Part shown: positions 45,302-52,960 of the stretch, one piece after another | How the letters are laid out: each line of letters starts with the position of its first letter | How positions within the stretch are numbered: position 1 is the stretch's first letter | Assembly (NCBI GenBank): GCA_964447205.1 | Contig: CAYUSB010000027.1 | Span: 1-64,000 of the forward strand | DNA from: JAEUKH01 sp964447205 | GTDB lineage: Bacteria; Myxococcota_A; Polyangia; Polyangiales; Ga0077539 | Reading direction: 5' to 3' | Length of the DNA stretch: 64,000 bases | Position numbers and translations under genes: made by a program | The notes under the pieces: model-generated | Database searches by the model: none | What the model saw: only the letters and a program-made list of their open reading frames with translations | Told to the model about the DNA's origin: nothing

Positions 45302-46852
45302 ATGGCCCGCGCTGTACTCCGCCTCGCCGCGCTCTCCGTGGCCTTCGCCACCATGGGCGGGGCCATCGGCTACCTCCTGCTGCCCGAGCGGGCCCCCGAG
45401 GCCGCGGGCCTGCCCCAGGTGCGGATCCGCGGACGCCGGGTGGGCCCCGTACGCGACCCCCACGCCGTGGCCCTCCAGATCGCCCGGGCCTACCTGCGCG
45501 AACACGTCACCCTGCACGCCGACGGACACTCCCTGGAGCGCTCCCGCGAGGCCTTCGGGGCCCGGGTCGACGTGGCCCTCCTCACCCGCCTCCTGGCGAG
45601 CGCCACCGACCCCACCAGCGCCCTCCTGCGCCACCACGCGGTCATGACCCCGGGGCCCGTCGAGCTGCCTCTCCCGGTGCGTCTGGAGGGCTCCGTGGCC
45701 CTGCCCCTGCTCGCCCAGCTCAAGGAAGAGGTCGACCACAACCCCGTCGACGCCCGCATCGATGTCGAACGACGACGGGTCGTTCCCGAACGCCGCGGGG
45801 CTCACCTCGACGTGTTCGGCACCCTCGCCCGTCTCGACGAAGCCCTCGCCCGCGGTCATGCGCGGGTCGAGGCCGCGGTGGTGCACACGACCCCGGGGCT
45901 CACCGCCAACGCCCTGCGGGACGTACGGATGGACGCCGTGATGGGGTGGTTCCAGACCTCGTACAACGCCAACCAAGACCACCGCGACCGCACGTACAAC
46001 CTCCACCTCGCCGCGAGCCGCATCAACGGGTACGTCTGGATGCCCGGGACCGAGCTCGACTTCAACCAGGTGGTGGGCGACCGCAGCGAGGCCAACGGGT
46101 TTCGGATGGCCACCGTGATCTCCGCCGGCGAGCTCATCGACGGGGTCGGCGGAGGCACCTGCCAGATCGCCGGGACCCTCTACGCCGCGAGCTTCTTCGC
46201 GGGCATGGACATCCTCGACCGGTCGCCCCACTCGCGGCCGAGCGGGTACATCAAGATGGGCCTCGACGCGACCGTGGTGTACCCGAGCATCACCCTGCGG
46301 ATGCGCAACAACCTGCCGTTCCCGGTGGTGGTGCATACACGGCTCGGACAGGGGTCGGCACGGATCGAGCTCCTCGGGCCCGCCCGCACACGCACCGTGA
46401 CCTTCGTGCGCAAGATCATGCCCCGGGTCGACCGCTTCGAGGAGCGCGAGATCCCCGACCCCAGCCTCGCGGCGGGGCAGCGGGTGCTCACGCAGCGGGG
46501 CATCCCCGGGTTTCGCATCGTGCGGTACCGCATCGTACGCGAGGGCGACCAGGCCGTTCGCGAGCGCTGGCTCGACGCCTATCCCCCCACCTCCCAGATC
46601 TGGCGCGTGGGCACCGGAGCCGGCAGCGGAACCCCTCCCCGCCCCGACGACCACCCCGAGTACACGGCCGACCAGTACCTCGCCACGACCCAGATCGCGG
46701 AGACCAACGACATGCAGGAGGTTCGGCGCCTGGGGTTCTCGGGCGAGCGCGGGTGGATGGTGCGCATGGGGCTGACCCGGGCCGTCCCGGGGGTCACGGT
46801 GCCCGCGGCTCCGGCGCCTGCCCCGGCTCCGGCGGCGAGGCCCCGGCGTTGA
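45302..46852 (+). CDS. VanW family protein
   Basis: 516 aa from the ATG at 45302. An N-terminal hydrophobic segment (LSVAFATMGGAIGYLLL) anchors it. Residues ~40-200 resemble the peptidoglycan-binding 4 repeat common before VanW. The VanW core is GTELDFNQVVGDRSEANGF, GGGTCQIAGTLYAASFF (VanW hallmark with a conserved Cys) and PFPVVVHTRLG. The C terminus is Pro/Ala-rich. Function of VanW is unknown; it occurs in some vanB clusters but here stands alone, so no glycopeptide resistance should be inferred. It overlaps coaBC by 4 nt (TTGA). Confidence 0.88.
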   Translation: MARAVLRLAALSVAFATMGGAIGYLLLPERAPEAAGLPQVRIRGRRVGPVRDPHAVALQIARAYLREHVTLHADGHSLERSREAFGARVDVALLTRLLASATDPTSALLRHHAVMTPGPVELPLPVRLEGSVALPLLAQLKEEVDHNPVDARIDVERRRVVPERRGAHLDVFGTLARLDEALARGHARVEAAVVHTTPGLTANALRDVRMDAVMGWFQTSYNANQDHRDRTYNLHLAASRINGYVWMPGTELDFNQVVGDRSEANGFRMATVISAGELIDGVGGGTCQIAGTLYAASFFAGMDILDRSPHSRPSGYIKMGLDATVVYPSITLRMRNNLPFPVVVHTRLGQGSARIELLGPARTRTVTFVRKIMPRVDRFEEREIPDPSLAAGQRVLTQRGIPGFRIVRYRIVREGDQAVRERWLDAYPPTSQIWRVGTGAGSGTPPRPDDHPEYTADQYLATTQIAETNDMQEVRRLGFSGERGWMVRMGLTRAVPGVTVPAAPAPAPAPAARPRR

Positions 46853-48051
46853 GCGCCCTCGCCGGCAAGACCGTCCTGCTCCTCGTGGGCGGCGGGATCG
46901 CGGCCTACAAGTCCGTCACCCTCGCCCGCGAGCTCCAGCGCCGCGGGGCCCACGTCGAGGTGGCCCTGTCCGCGGCGGCCCAACGGTTTGTCACCGCCCT
47001 GACCTTCGCGGGGGTCACGGGCCGGGCCGCCCACACCTCCCTGTGGGACGAGACCCTTCCCGGCGAGCTCCACGTGGCCCTCACCGACCGGGCCGACGTG
47101 GTGGTGGTGGCCCCGGCCACGGCCGACCTCCTGGCCAAGATGACCCACGGGCTCGCCGACGACCTGCCCTCGGTGTGCCTCCTGTGCGCCCGAGGCCCCG
47201 TGGTCGTTGCCCCCGCCATGCACACCCGGATGTGGGAACACCCCGCCACCCGCGACAACCTCGCCGTTCTCCGGTCCCGTGGGGTGCTCATTGCGGGCCC
47301 CGAGACAGGACCCCTCGCGAGCGGAGCCGTCGGCCTCGGGCGCATGCGCGAACCCGAAGCCCTCGCCGACGATGTGGCTGCGGCCCTCGGGCGACGCGAC
47401 CTGGTCGGGCGGTCGGTGTTGGTGACCGCGGGCGGAACCCACGAGGCCATCGACCCGGTGCGTTTTGTGGGCAACCGCTCGTCGGGCAAGATGGGCTACG
47501 CCCTGGCCGCCGCGGCCCGCGACCGGGGGGCCGAGGTCACCCTCGTGCACGGACCCACGGCCCTACCCGACCCGACCGGAGTGACCTGTGTGCGGGTTCG
47601 TAGCGCTCAGGAGATGTACGAGGCCGTGATGGGCCGGTGGCGCACGATGGACGTGGTGGTCATGGCCGCCGCCGTGGCCGACTACCGCCCTGCGTCGGCC
47701 GCGACCGAGAAGATCAAGAAGTCGGCCGAGACCCTGAGTCTGTCGCTCGTGCGCAACCCTGACATTCTTGCCACGCTTGGGGCGGCCCGGGGCGCGGAGG
47801 GGGTTCCGGTGTTGGTGGGGTTCGCGGTGGAGACGGGCGACCTCGTTGCGTACGCCCGGGAAAAGCTTGCGCGCAAGGGGTGCGACCTGGTGGTGGCCAA
47901 CCGGGCCGAGGACGGCTTTGAGGGCGACCACAACCGGGTGGTGCTGGTGTCTGCGGAGGACGAGACGGCCCTGGAATCGCAGTCCAAGCGTGCTGTGGCC
48001 GAGCACATCTGGGACGCGGTTGGGGCCCGGTGGGGGGAGCCCGCGGGGTAG
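46849..48051 (+). CDS. coaBC: Bifunctional CoaBC (phosphopantothenoylcysteine decarboxylase / phosphopantothenate-cysteine ligase)
   Basis: 400 aa from a TTG that shares TTGA with the VanW stop; GAGG is 8 nt upstream. CoaC half (residues ~1-180): flavin-loop VGGGIAAYKSVTL, HVALTDRADVVVVAPATADL with the catalytic His, and PAMHTRMWEHPAT (the variant with His in place of Asn, also seen in other high-GC bacteria). CoaB half: VTAGGTHEAIDPVRFVGNRS and SSGKMGYAL, MAAAVADYRP, KIKKSAETLSLSL. It makes 4'-phosphopantetheine for coenzyme A. Translational coupling to VanW is unusual. Confidence 0.95.
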   Translation: MSALAGKTVLLLVGGGIAAYKSVTLARELQRRGAHVEVALSAAAQRFVTALTFAGVTGRAAHTSLWDETLPGELHVALTDRADVVVVAPATADLLAKMTHGLADDLPSVCLLCARGPVVVAPAMHTRMWEHPATRDNLAVLRSRGVLIAGPETGPLASGAVGLGRMREPEALADDVAAALGRRDLVGRSVLVTAGGTHEAIDPVRFVGNRSSGKMGYALAAAARDRGAEVTLVHGPTALPDPTGVTCVRVRSAQEMYEAVMGRWRTMDVVVMAAAVADYRPASAATEKIKKSAETLSLSLVRNPDILATLGAARGAEGVPVLVGFAVETGDLVAYAREKLARKGCDLVVANRAEDGFEGDHNRVVLVSAEDETALESQSKRAVAEHIWDAVGARWGEPAG

Positions 48052-48078
48052 GCACGGGAGTTGGAAGGGGCTCGCGGC

Positions 48079-48192
48079 ATGATGCAGGAGTCACAGCGTA
48101 AGGCAGGCCGCGAGGCGTGGGTGGTGGGGGTGTCGTTCGGTGGGTCGGGGCTGTTCGCGCTGCTGGGCCTGGTGCTCGGACGGGTGCTGTAG
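48079..48192 (+). CDS. 37-residue single-span membrane ORF
   Basis: MMQESQRKAGREAW then a Gly/Leu hydrophobic run (VVGVSFGGSGLFALLGLVLG) and RVL. GGAAGGGG lies 8 nt before the first ATG and the gene is 27 bp after coaBC. It is a plausible small membrane protein, not assigned. Confidence 0.45.
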   Translation: MMQESQRKAGREAWVVGVSFGGSGLFALLGLVLGRVL

Positions 48193-48251
48193 GGACCGGA
48201 CGAAGCCGCGAGCACCGGGCGGGTTTGGGACGGCGCCCTCTCCCATCGCGG

Positions 48252-48346
48252 CTTGCGCGTTGCTCGAGTCCCCTCTCCCCGGGGAGAGGGGAGCCGCGTA
48301 TCGAGAGCATCCTTTGGGGGAGAGGGATCGTCTCCAACGTACCTCC
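48252..48346 (-). repeat. REP-like palindromic element, reverse copy of the 29.7-kb unit
   Basis: On the minus strand it reads GGAGGTACGTTGGAGACGAT, then CGATACGCGGCTCCCCTCTC, a perfect 22-nt palindrome at 48270-48291, and ACTCGAGCAACGCGCAA. It aligns end-to-end with 29665-29755. The rest of the 351-bp gap (48052-48402) contains only the 37-residue ORF. Confidence 0.8.
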
Positions 48347-48402
48347 ACCGCGACACACGCCATCCGCCGCCCATGTCGCCTGGGAGAGGGGCAGTCCACC
48401 GC

Positions 48403-49884
48403 CTACGCCAGCACCGTCTGCGGCGCGGCCCGGCCCGTCAAGGCCCCCGCGCCCGCGTACTGCCCGCGCCACGAGCCCTGGGTCCAGCGCAGCCAGAACA
48501 CGGCCGCGCACAGGGTGGTCTCCCCGACGAAACCCAGCCATCCGCCGAGCACCCCGAGGCCCATGCCCCGGCCGAGAAACCACGCGGCCCCAGGCACGAA
48601 GGCCCACACGATCACGACCCCGAGGGCCGCCACCGCCCGCACATCCTTGGCGCCCCGCAGGGCTCCGCGCAGCACGATGTTGACCGCGTCCAGCACCTGA
48701 AACACCGCGGCCACCCGCAGGAGGGTCCGAACCTGGGCCACCAGCCCCGGGTCGTCGGTGAAGGCTCTGCCCACGAGGTTGCCCCCGAGGGCGAAGGTCA
48801 GCCCACACAGGGCCATGAAGCTCACGGCCACCCCGAGGGCCGCCCGGGTCATCCGATCGGCCTCGGCCAACGACCCGCGCCCCAGGGCCTTGCCCACGAG
48901 CACCGAAGCCGCCTCACCGACCGCGACCCCTGGCAGAAACGACACCCGCAGGGTGGCCAGGGCGATCTGATGGGCCGCCAGCTCCGTGGCCCCGAGCCCC
49001 CCGAGGATCACCGTGAAGGTCGCGAAGGCCGCAGTCTCGATCCCAAACTGGAGCCCCGTGGGCAGACCCAGGCCGAGCACCTTCCGCACCGCCTCGCCCA
49101 GGCTCGGGGTGTCAGCACGGCGCAGAAGCGCCTTCTCCCGCCACGACGACCGCACGAGCAAGACTCCCAGGGTCGTGGCCGACAGGGCCTCGGCCGTGGC
49201 CGTGGCATACCCCGCTCCCGCCACGCCCAGACGCGGCAGCCCCAGGTGGCCGTGGATCAGGCACCAGGCCAGCCCCGCGTTGATCACGTTGCCCACCAGG
49301 GTGATGCGCATCGGGGTGCGCGAGTCGCCGACCCCCTGACGCCACTGAACCAGGGCCGACAGGGCGCAGGTGGCCGGAGCCAACACCGTGCGGGCCGAAA
49401 GAAAATCCCGGGCCGGAACCCACAAAGCCGGATCGACCCCAAGCCCCCGCAGGAGCCAGGTGATGTCGCGCCCCCAGGCGAAGACGGCCAGACCCGCCCC
49501 GAGCCCGAGGAGCACCCCCGCCTGGGCGTACCGGATCCCGTGGTGAGCATCTCCCGCGCCCAGGGCGTGGGCCGCCCGGACCTTGACCCCACGCATCACG
49601 CCGAACACCGTGGCGTACGAGAGATACATCAAGGTCACGGCCAGCCCGACGCCCCCGAGGGCCGCGGGTCCGAGGCCGCTCACGAGGCGGGTGTCGACCA
49701 GCCCCATGGCCGTATCGCCCAACATGGCCACCGCGATGGGCCAGGCCAGGGTGACCACCTCCTTGCGGGGAGAAGGTCCTGCCGACGGCCGCGCAGCCTC
49801 CACCCTCCCGCCGCCGCCCGACACGGCGAGCAGGGAGGTACGGAAACGCGCGGCCCAGGGTCTTAAGCGTTCGGTCCGAGGCAT
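48403..49884 (-). CDS. MATE family efflux transporter (NorM/DinF-like)
   Basis: 493 aa from the ATG at 49884 (MPRTERLRPWAARF); the frame is open upstream but not protein-like. About 12 membrane helices, with typical MATE features VVTLAWPIAVAMLGDTAMGL at the start of helix 1, FLPGVAVGEAASVLVGKALG in the second half and RGALRGAKDVR near the C terminus. MATE proteins export cationic drugs and metabolites with Na+ or H+. No adjacent regulator. A long inverted repeat sits in its 5' leader. Confidence 0.9.
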   Translation of the reverse strand: MPRTERLRPWAARFRTSLLAVSGGGGRVEAARPSAGPSPRKEVVTLAWPIAVAMLGDTAMGLVDTRLVSGLGPAALGGVGLAVTLMYLSYATVFGVMRGVKVRAAHALGAGDAHHGIRYAQAGVLLGLGAGLAVFAWGRDITWLLRGLGVDPALWVPARDFLSARTVLAPATCALSALVQWRQGVGDSRTPMRITLVGNVINAGLAWCLIHGHLGLPRLGVAGAGYATATAEALSATTLGVLLVRSSWREKALLRRADTPSLGEAVRKVLGLGLPTGLQFGIETAAFATFTVILGGLGATELAAHQIALATLRVSFLPGVAVGEAASVLVGKALGRGSLAEADRMTRAALGVAVSFMALCGLTFALGGNLVGRAFTDDPGLVAQVRTLLRVAAVFQVLDAVNIVLRGALRGAKDVRAVAALGVVIVWAFVPGAAWFLGRGMGLGVLGGWLGFVGETTLCAAVFWLRWTQGSWRGQYAGAGALTGRAAPQTVLA

Positions 49885-49893
49885 GACATGGCT

Positions 49894-49965
49894 CCGTTGC
49901 GTCGTCGATCCCATCGCCACCTTCCGCGCCCTGCGGCGCCGATGGGATGGAGGGCACTGCAACGG
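49894..49965. repeat. Inverted repeat in the 5' leader of the MATE gene
   Basis: CCGTTGC (49894-49900) with GCAACGG (49959-49965), and CCCATCG (49910-49916) with CGATGGG (49940-49946), nest around a short CGCC/GGCG hairpin. The transcript of the MATE gene could fold this as one long stem. Otherwise the interval 49885-50146 holds only a doubtful 34-codon ORF. Confidence 0.5.
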
Positions 49966-50146
49966 GCGATGATCTACCTCGGGGGCGCGTCGATGCGCAC
50001 CACGCACCCACGGAACTGCTTCGGAGAGCAGGTGCCCGTGAGGGGCATGAGGGTGCGATCGACGGCGAGGAGATACATCGCGCGCGAGCCTCGCAGACGA
50101 CCGGCCCGGCGTCAAGCGACCCGCAGACACGCTCCCGCGCGGGCGG

Positions 50147-51568
50147 TCAGAACAGCCGGTTGAGCCCGTTGAGGGCCGCCACCCGGTACGCCTCGGCCAT
50201 GGTCGGGTAGTTGAACGTCGTCGACACGAAGTAGTCGATGGTGTTGTGCGGGGCCGGGGCCTTCATCACGGCCTGCCCGATGTGCACGATCTCCGAGGCC
50301 TGGTACCCGAAGCAGTGGATCCCGAGGATCTTGCGGGAATCCCGGTGAAACAGGAGCTTGAGCATGCCCGCGGTCTGCCCCACGATCTGGGCCCGGGCGA
50401 GGCTCCGGAAGAGGGCGTGGCCCACCTCGTAGGGGACCTTCTCGGCGGTGAGCTCGCGCTCGGTGCGGCCGAGGGAGCTGATCTCGGGGGTGGTGTAGAT
50501 CCCCGTGGGGATGTCGCCGAGGCAGCGGTCGTCGCAGGGGCCCTCGACGAAGTGCGTCGCCGCGAACCGCCCCTGGTCGTAGGCCGCGCTCGCGAGGGCG
50601 GGCTGGCCGATCACGTCGCCCACCGCGTAGATGTGCGGCACGGCGGTCTGGTAGGACGCGTTGACCCGGATCTGCCCGCGCCCGTCGGGCAGGATCCCCA
50701 GCGGCTCAAGACCCATGTCCTGGCTGTTGCCCGTGCGCCCGTTGGCCCACAAGAACACGTCACTCTTGCTGCGTTTGCCGCTCTTGAGGTGCACCACCAC
50801 CCCGTCGTCGAGGGGCTCGACCCGCTCGATCTCCTCGTTGTGCCGCACCATGCACCCGGTCTCCCGGAGCTGGTACGACAGGGCGTCGATGATCTCGTCG
50901 TCGAGGAAGGACAAGAGCTTGTCGCGGGTGTTGATGAGGTTGACCTTCATCCCGAGGGTGCGAAACATGCTCGCGTACTCGCAGCCGATGACCCCGGCCC
51001 CGTAGATGGTCATCGAGCTCGGGGTCTGCGACAGGCGCAGGACGGTGTCGCTGTCGACCACCCGGGGATGGCGAAAATCTACGTCGGGGGGATGGTACGG
51101 CCGCGACCCGGTGGCGATGACAAAGCCCCGGGCCACCACGCACTCACGGGCCCCGTTGGGCCCCTCGACCTCCAGGGTGTTGGCGTCGAGGAAACGCCCC
51201 GTGCCCCGCACCACCCGGACCCGGTTGCGCTCATAGAACCCGTGCCGCAGAGCCACCTGCGAGCGCACGACCCCTTCGGCGGCCCGCAGGAGCACGGGGA
51301 GGTCGATCAGGTAGTCCTCGACCAGGGACGACAACATGGGATTGGCCCGGTACTCCGCGAGGGTCCGGATGTTGTGACGCAAGGCCTTGGAGGGGATCGT
51401 GCCCCAGTGGGTGCAGCCACCGCCTACGTCGTGGTAGCGCTCGATGATCGCCACCGACAGGCCGGACTTGGCGGCCTTCATCGCCGCCCCCTCGCCCCCA
51501 GGGCCCGAGCCGATGACGACGAGATCGAAGGACATGGGGGTCTTGGGGGGAATGGTCAGCGTCTGCAT
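50147..51568 (-). CDS. sthA: Soluble pyridine nucleotide transhydrogenase
   Basis: 473 aa from 51568; an inner ATG at 51535 (MSFDLVVIGSGP) would give 462 aa, nearer E. coli SthA (466). Motifs: FAD fingerprint VVIGSGPGGEGAAMKAA, active-site region GGGCTHWGTIPSKALRHNIR in which the flavoprotein disulfide is replaced, as in SthA, by a non-redox pattern, NAD-binding TIYGAGVIGCEYASMF, and YAVGDVIGQPALASAA. It equilibrates NADH and NADPH in the cytoplasm. No good ribosome site discriminates the starts. Confidence 0.93.
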   Translation of the reverse strand: MQTLTIPPKTPMSFDLVVIGSGPGGEGAAMKAAKSGLSVAIIERYHDVGGGCTHWGTIPSKALRHNIRTLAEYRANPMLSSLVEDYLIDLPVLLRAAEGVVRSQVALRHGFYERNRVRVVRGTGRFLDANTLEVEGPNGARECVVARGFVIATGSRPYHPPDVDFRHPRVVDSDTVLRLSQTPSSMTIYGAGVIGCEYASMFRTLGMKVNLINTRDKLLSFLDDEIIDALSYQLRETGCMVRHNEEIERVEPLDDGVVVHLKSGKRSKSDVFLWANGRTGNSQDMGLEPLGILPDGRGQIRVNASYQTAVPHIYAVGDVIGQPALASAAYDQGRFAATHFVEGPCDDRCLGDIPTGIYTTPEISSLGRTERELTAEKVPYEVGHALFRSLARAQIVGQTAGMLKLLFHRDSRKILGIHCFGYQASEIVHIGQAVMKAPAPHNTIDYFVSTTFNYPTMAEAYRVAALNGLNRLF

Positions 51569-51651
51569 CGGGGTCCGCTCGTTCCGGTGGAGGTCTCCGG
51601 GCGGCACAATACCTACCCGATCCGCCCCGGGAAACCTCCATCCGTGGGCTC

Positions 51652-51811
51652 AGAGTCTGTAGAACGATGTCGGACCGAGGTGGTGGCGGGAGGCCCGAGC
51701 GAGGCAAGGAGATGCACTGAAAGCGCACTGAATGTGCGGTGAAGTGCGTCGACGCCGCATCGCGACGGGCATCGCGCCGCCACCGACGGGAGACATTGTT
51801 CTACAGACTCT
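51652..51811. repeat. Long imperfect inverted repeat between sthA and the nucleotidyltransferase gene
   Basis: AGAGTCTGTAGAACGATGTC (51652-51671) and GACATTGTTCTACAGACTCT (51792-51811) differ at one position; pairing continues weakly with GGTGGCGG/CCGCCACC. The right arm includes the nucleotidyltransferase stop codon. The 120-bp centre holds the 11-bp direct repeats. Confidence 0.8.
51714..51743. repeat. Three 11-bp-phased direct repeats (iteron-like)
   Basis: GCACTGAA (51714), GCACTGAA (51725) and GCGGTGAA (51736), exactly 11 bp apart, one DNA turn, suited to cooperative regulator binding. Confidence 0.6.
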
Positions 51812-52892
51812 CAGGCAGGGTGGCCAGGGCCCGCTCGACCCAGTGCCCGCACAAGGCGTCGAGGGCCTTTACATCGGGCCCGCGCGGCAACGGAGACACG
51901 TCGGCCAGGGCGTCGAGGGCGGCGTCTTCGGCCGCGGCCCAGGACTGAAGCTGCGCGAAGGGCCACAGCCCGCCGCGGATGGCCCGCAGCTCGTCGGCGT
52001 CCGGCCGTCGGACCCGAACCTCCCCGGTGGTGAGGATCTCTCGGGCCATACGCAAGAGCCGCACGACGTGGCTGCCAAACTTCGTGTCGTACCCGTACTT
52101 CGCCTCGAGCTCGGCCCGCCGGGGGTTTCGCCCCTTCTGCCACTGCACGAACTGCTGCCAGGTGCGCTGGGCGGAGCGCCACCCGCGTTCGGCGGCGAAG
52201 CGCGCGGCCAGGTCGTCGTGCAGGCCGAGGTGACGCACGGCCGCCCGCCAGTCTTCGGCCTCGGCCGCAATGCGGGTGGAGAGGGCCTCGACGATGCGCT
52301 CCCGGAGCTCGTCCTGCCCGTCGCGGGGCAGGGCCGACAGGTCGACCTGCCACCCCTGGACCACCCGGTCGACCTCGCCGTGGAGGAGTTCGAGCCGGGT
52401 TACCTCGTCGTCGCGGAGGGGGTCGAGCCCGAAGTCCGCGCGGGAGGGAGGGGCCGTCGGGGGGGCCACGATCCAGCGGTGGTGCTGCTCCAGGCGACGC
52501 AGTTGGGCCATGGCGTAGCCCGAGAAGGTGTGCCGGGCCTTGCGCGACACAAACCTCTCCCGGGCCCCAAGGACCTCGGCCCCGAGGGGCGTCACCCCGA
52601 GATGGTCGGAGGGGTCGGTGAAGAGGACCTCCAGGATGCTCGGGTTACAATCGGCAGCCAGCTTGACGAACTTCCGCAGCTCGTACACCACCGCGTCGGG
52701 CTCGCGCACCTCGGCCTGCTCAAACCGCTGGGCGAACCCGTAGTAGTACGCCCGCGGAGGCACGGCGAAGCCCTTGAGGTCCGTGTCGCTCTCGGGGGTG
52801 GACGTGCCGTACGCGTGCGACCCGTGACGGGTCAGAAACAGCGTGCGGGGCCCAAGCCAGGTCAGGTTTCCGCGATACCCGGGGATGTCCAT
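51801..52892 (-). CDS. RlaP/YcgL-type predicted nucleotidyltransferase
   Basis: 363 aa from the ATG at 52892 (MDIPGYRGNLTWL). The polymerase-beta core GSHAYGTSTPESDTDLKGFA has the GS motif and the two acidic metal ligands (D-x-D). The helical C-terminal domain (residues ~110-363) fits the DNA polymerase beta superfamily protein described in RNA-repair loci (RlaP). No RtcB, RtcA, ligase or kinase-phosphatase partner is in the window. Upstream of sthA, in the same direction, with a long inverted repeat between. Confidence 0.85.
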   Translation of the reverse strand: MDIPGYRGNLTWLGPRTLFLTRHGSHAYGTSTPESDTDLKGFAVPPRAYYYGFAQRFEQAEVREPDAVVYELRKFVKLAADCNPSILEVLFTDPSDHLGVTPLGAEVLGARERFVSRKARHTFSGYAMAQLRRLEQHHRWIVAPPTAPPSRADFGLDPLRDDEVTRLELLHGEVDRVVQGWQVDLSALPRDGQDELRERIVEALSTRIAAEAEDWRAAVRHLGLHDDLAARFAAERGWRSAQRTWQQFVQWQKGRNPRRAELEAKYGYDTKFGSHVVRLLRMAREILTTGEVRVRRPDADELRAIRGGLWPFAQLQSWAAAEDAALDALADVSPLPRGPDVKALDALCGHWVERALATLPESL

Positions 52893-52960
52893 ACCCCGCG
52901 ACCGTAACACTGCCCCGCGGGGCCGCACCACGGGCCCCACGAGGGTTCGCCCGGGCGACG

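Noticed and set aside
45302..46852. Vancomycin resistance cluster
   Set aside because: VanW is present, but vanHAX, vanS or vanR are not.
49974..50078. A 34-codon minus-strand ORF upstream of the MATE gene (MYLLAVDRTLMPLTGTC...)
   Set aside because: The composition is protein-like, but it has no ribosome site, no recognisable family and lies over part of the inverted-repeat region; could be a remnant.
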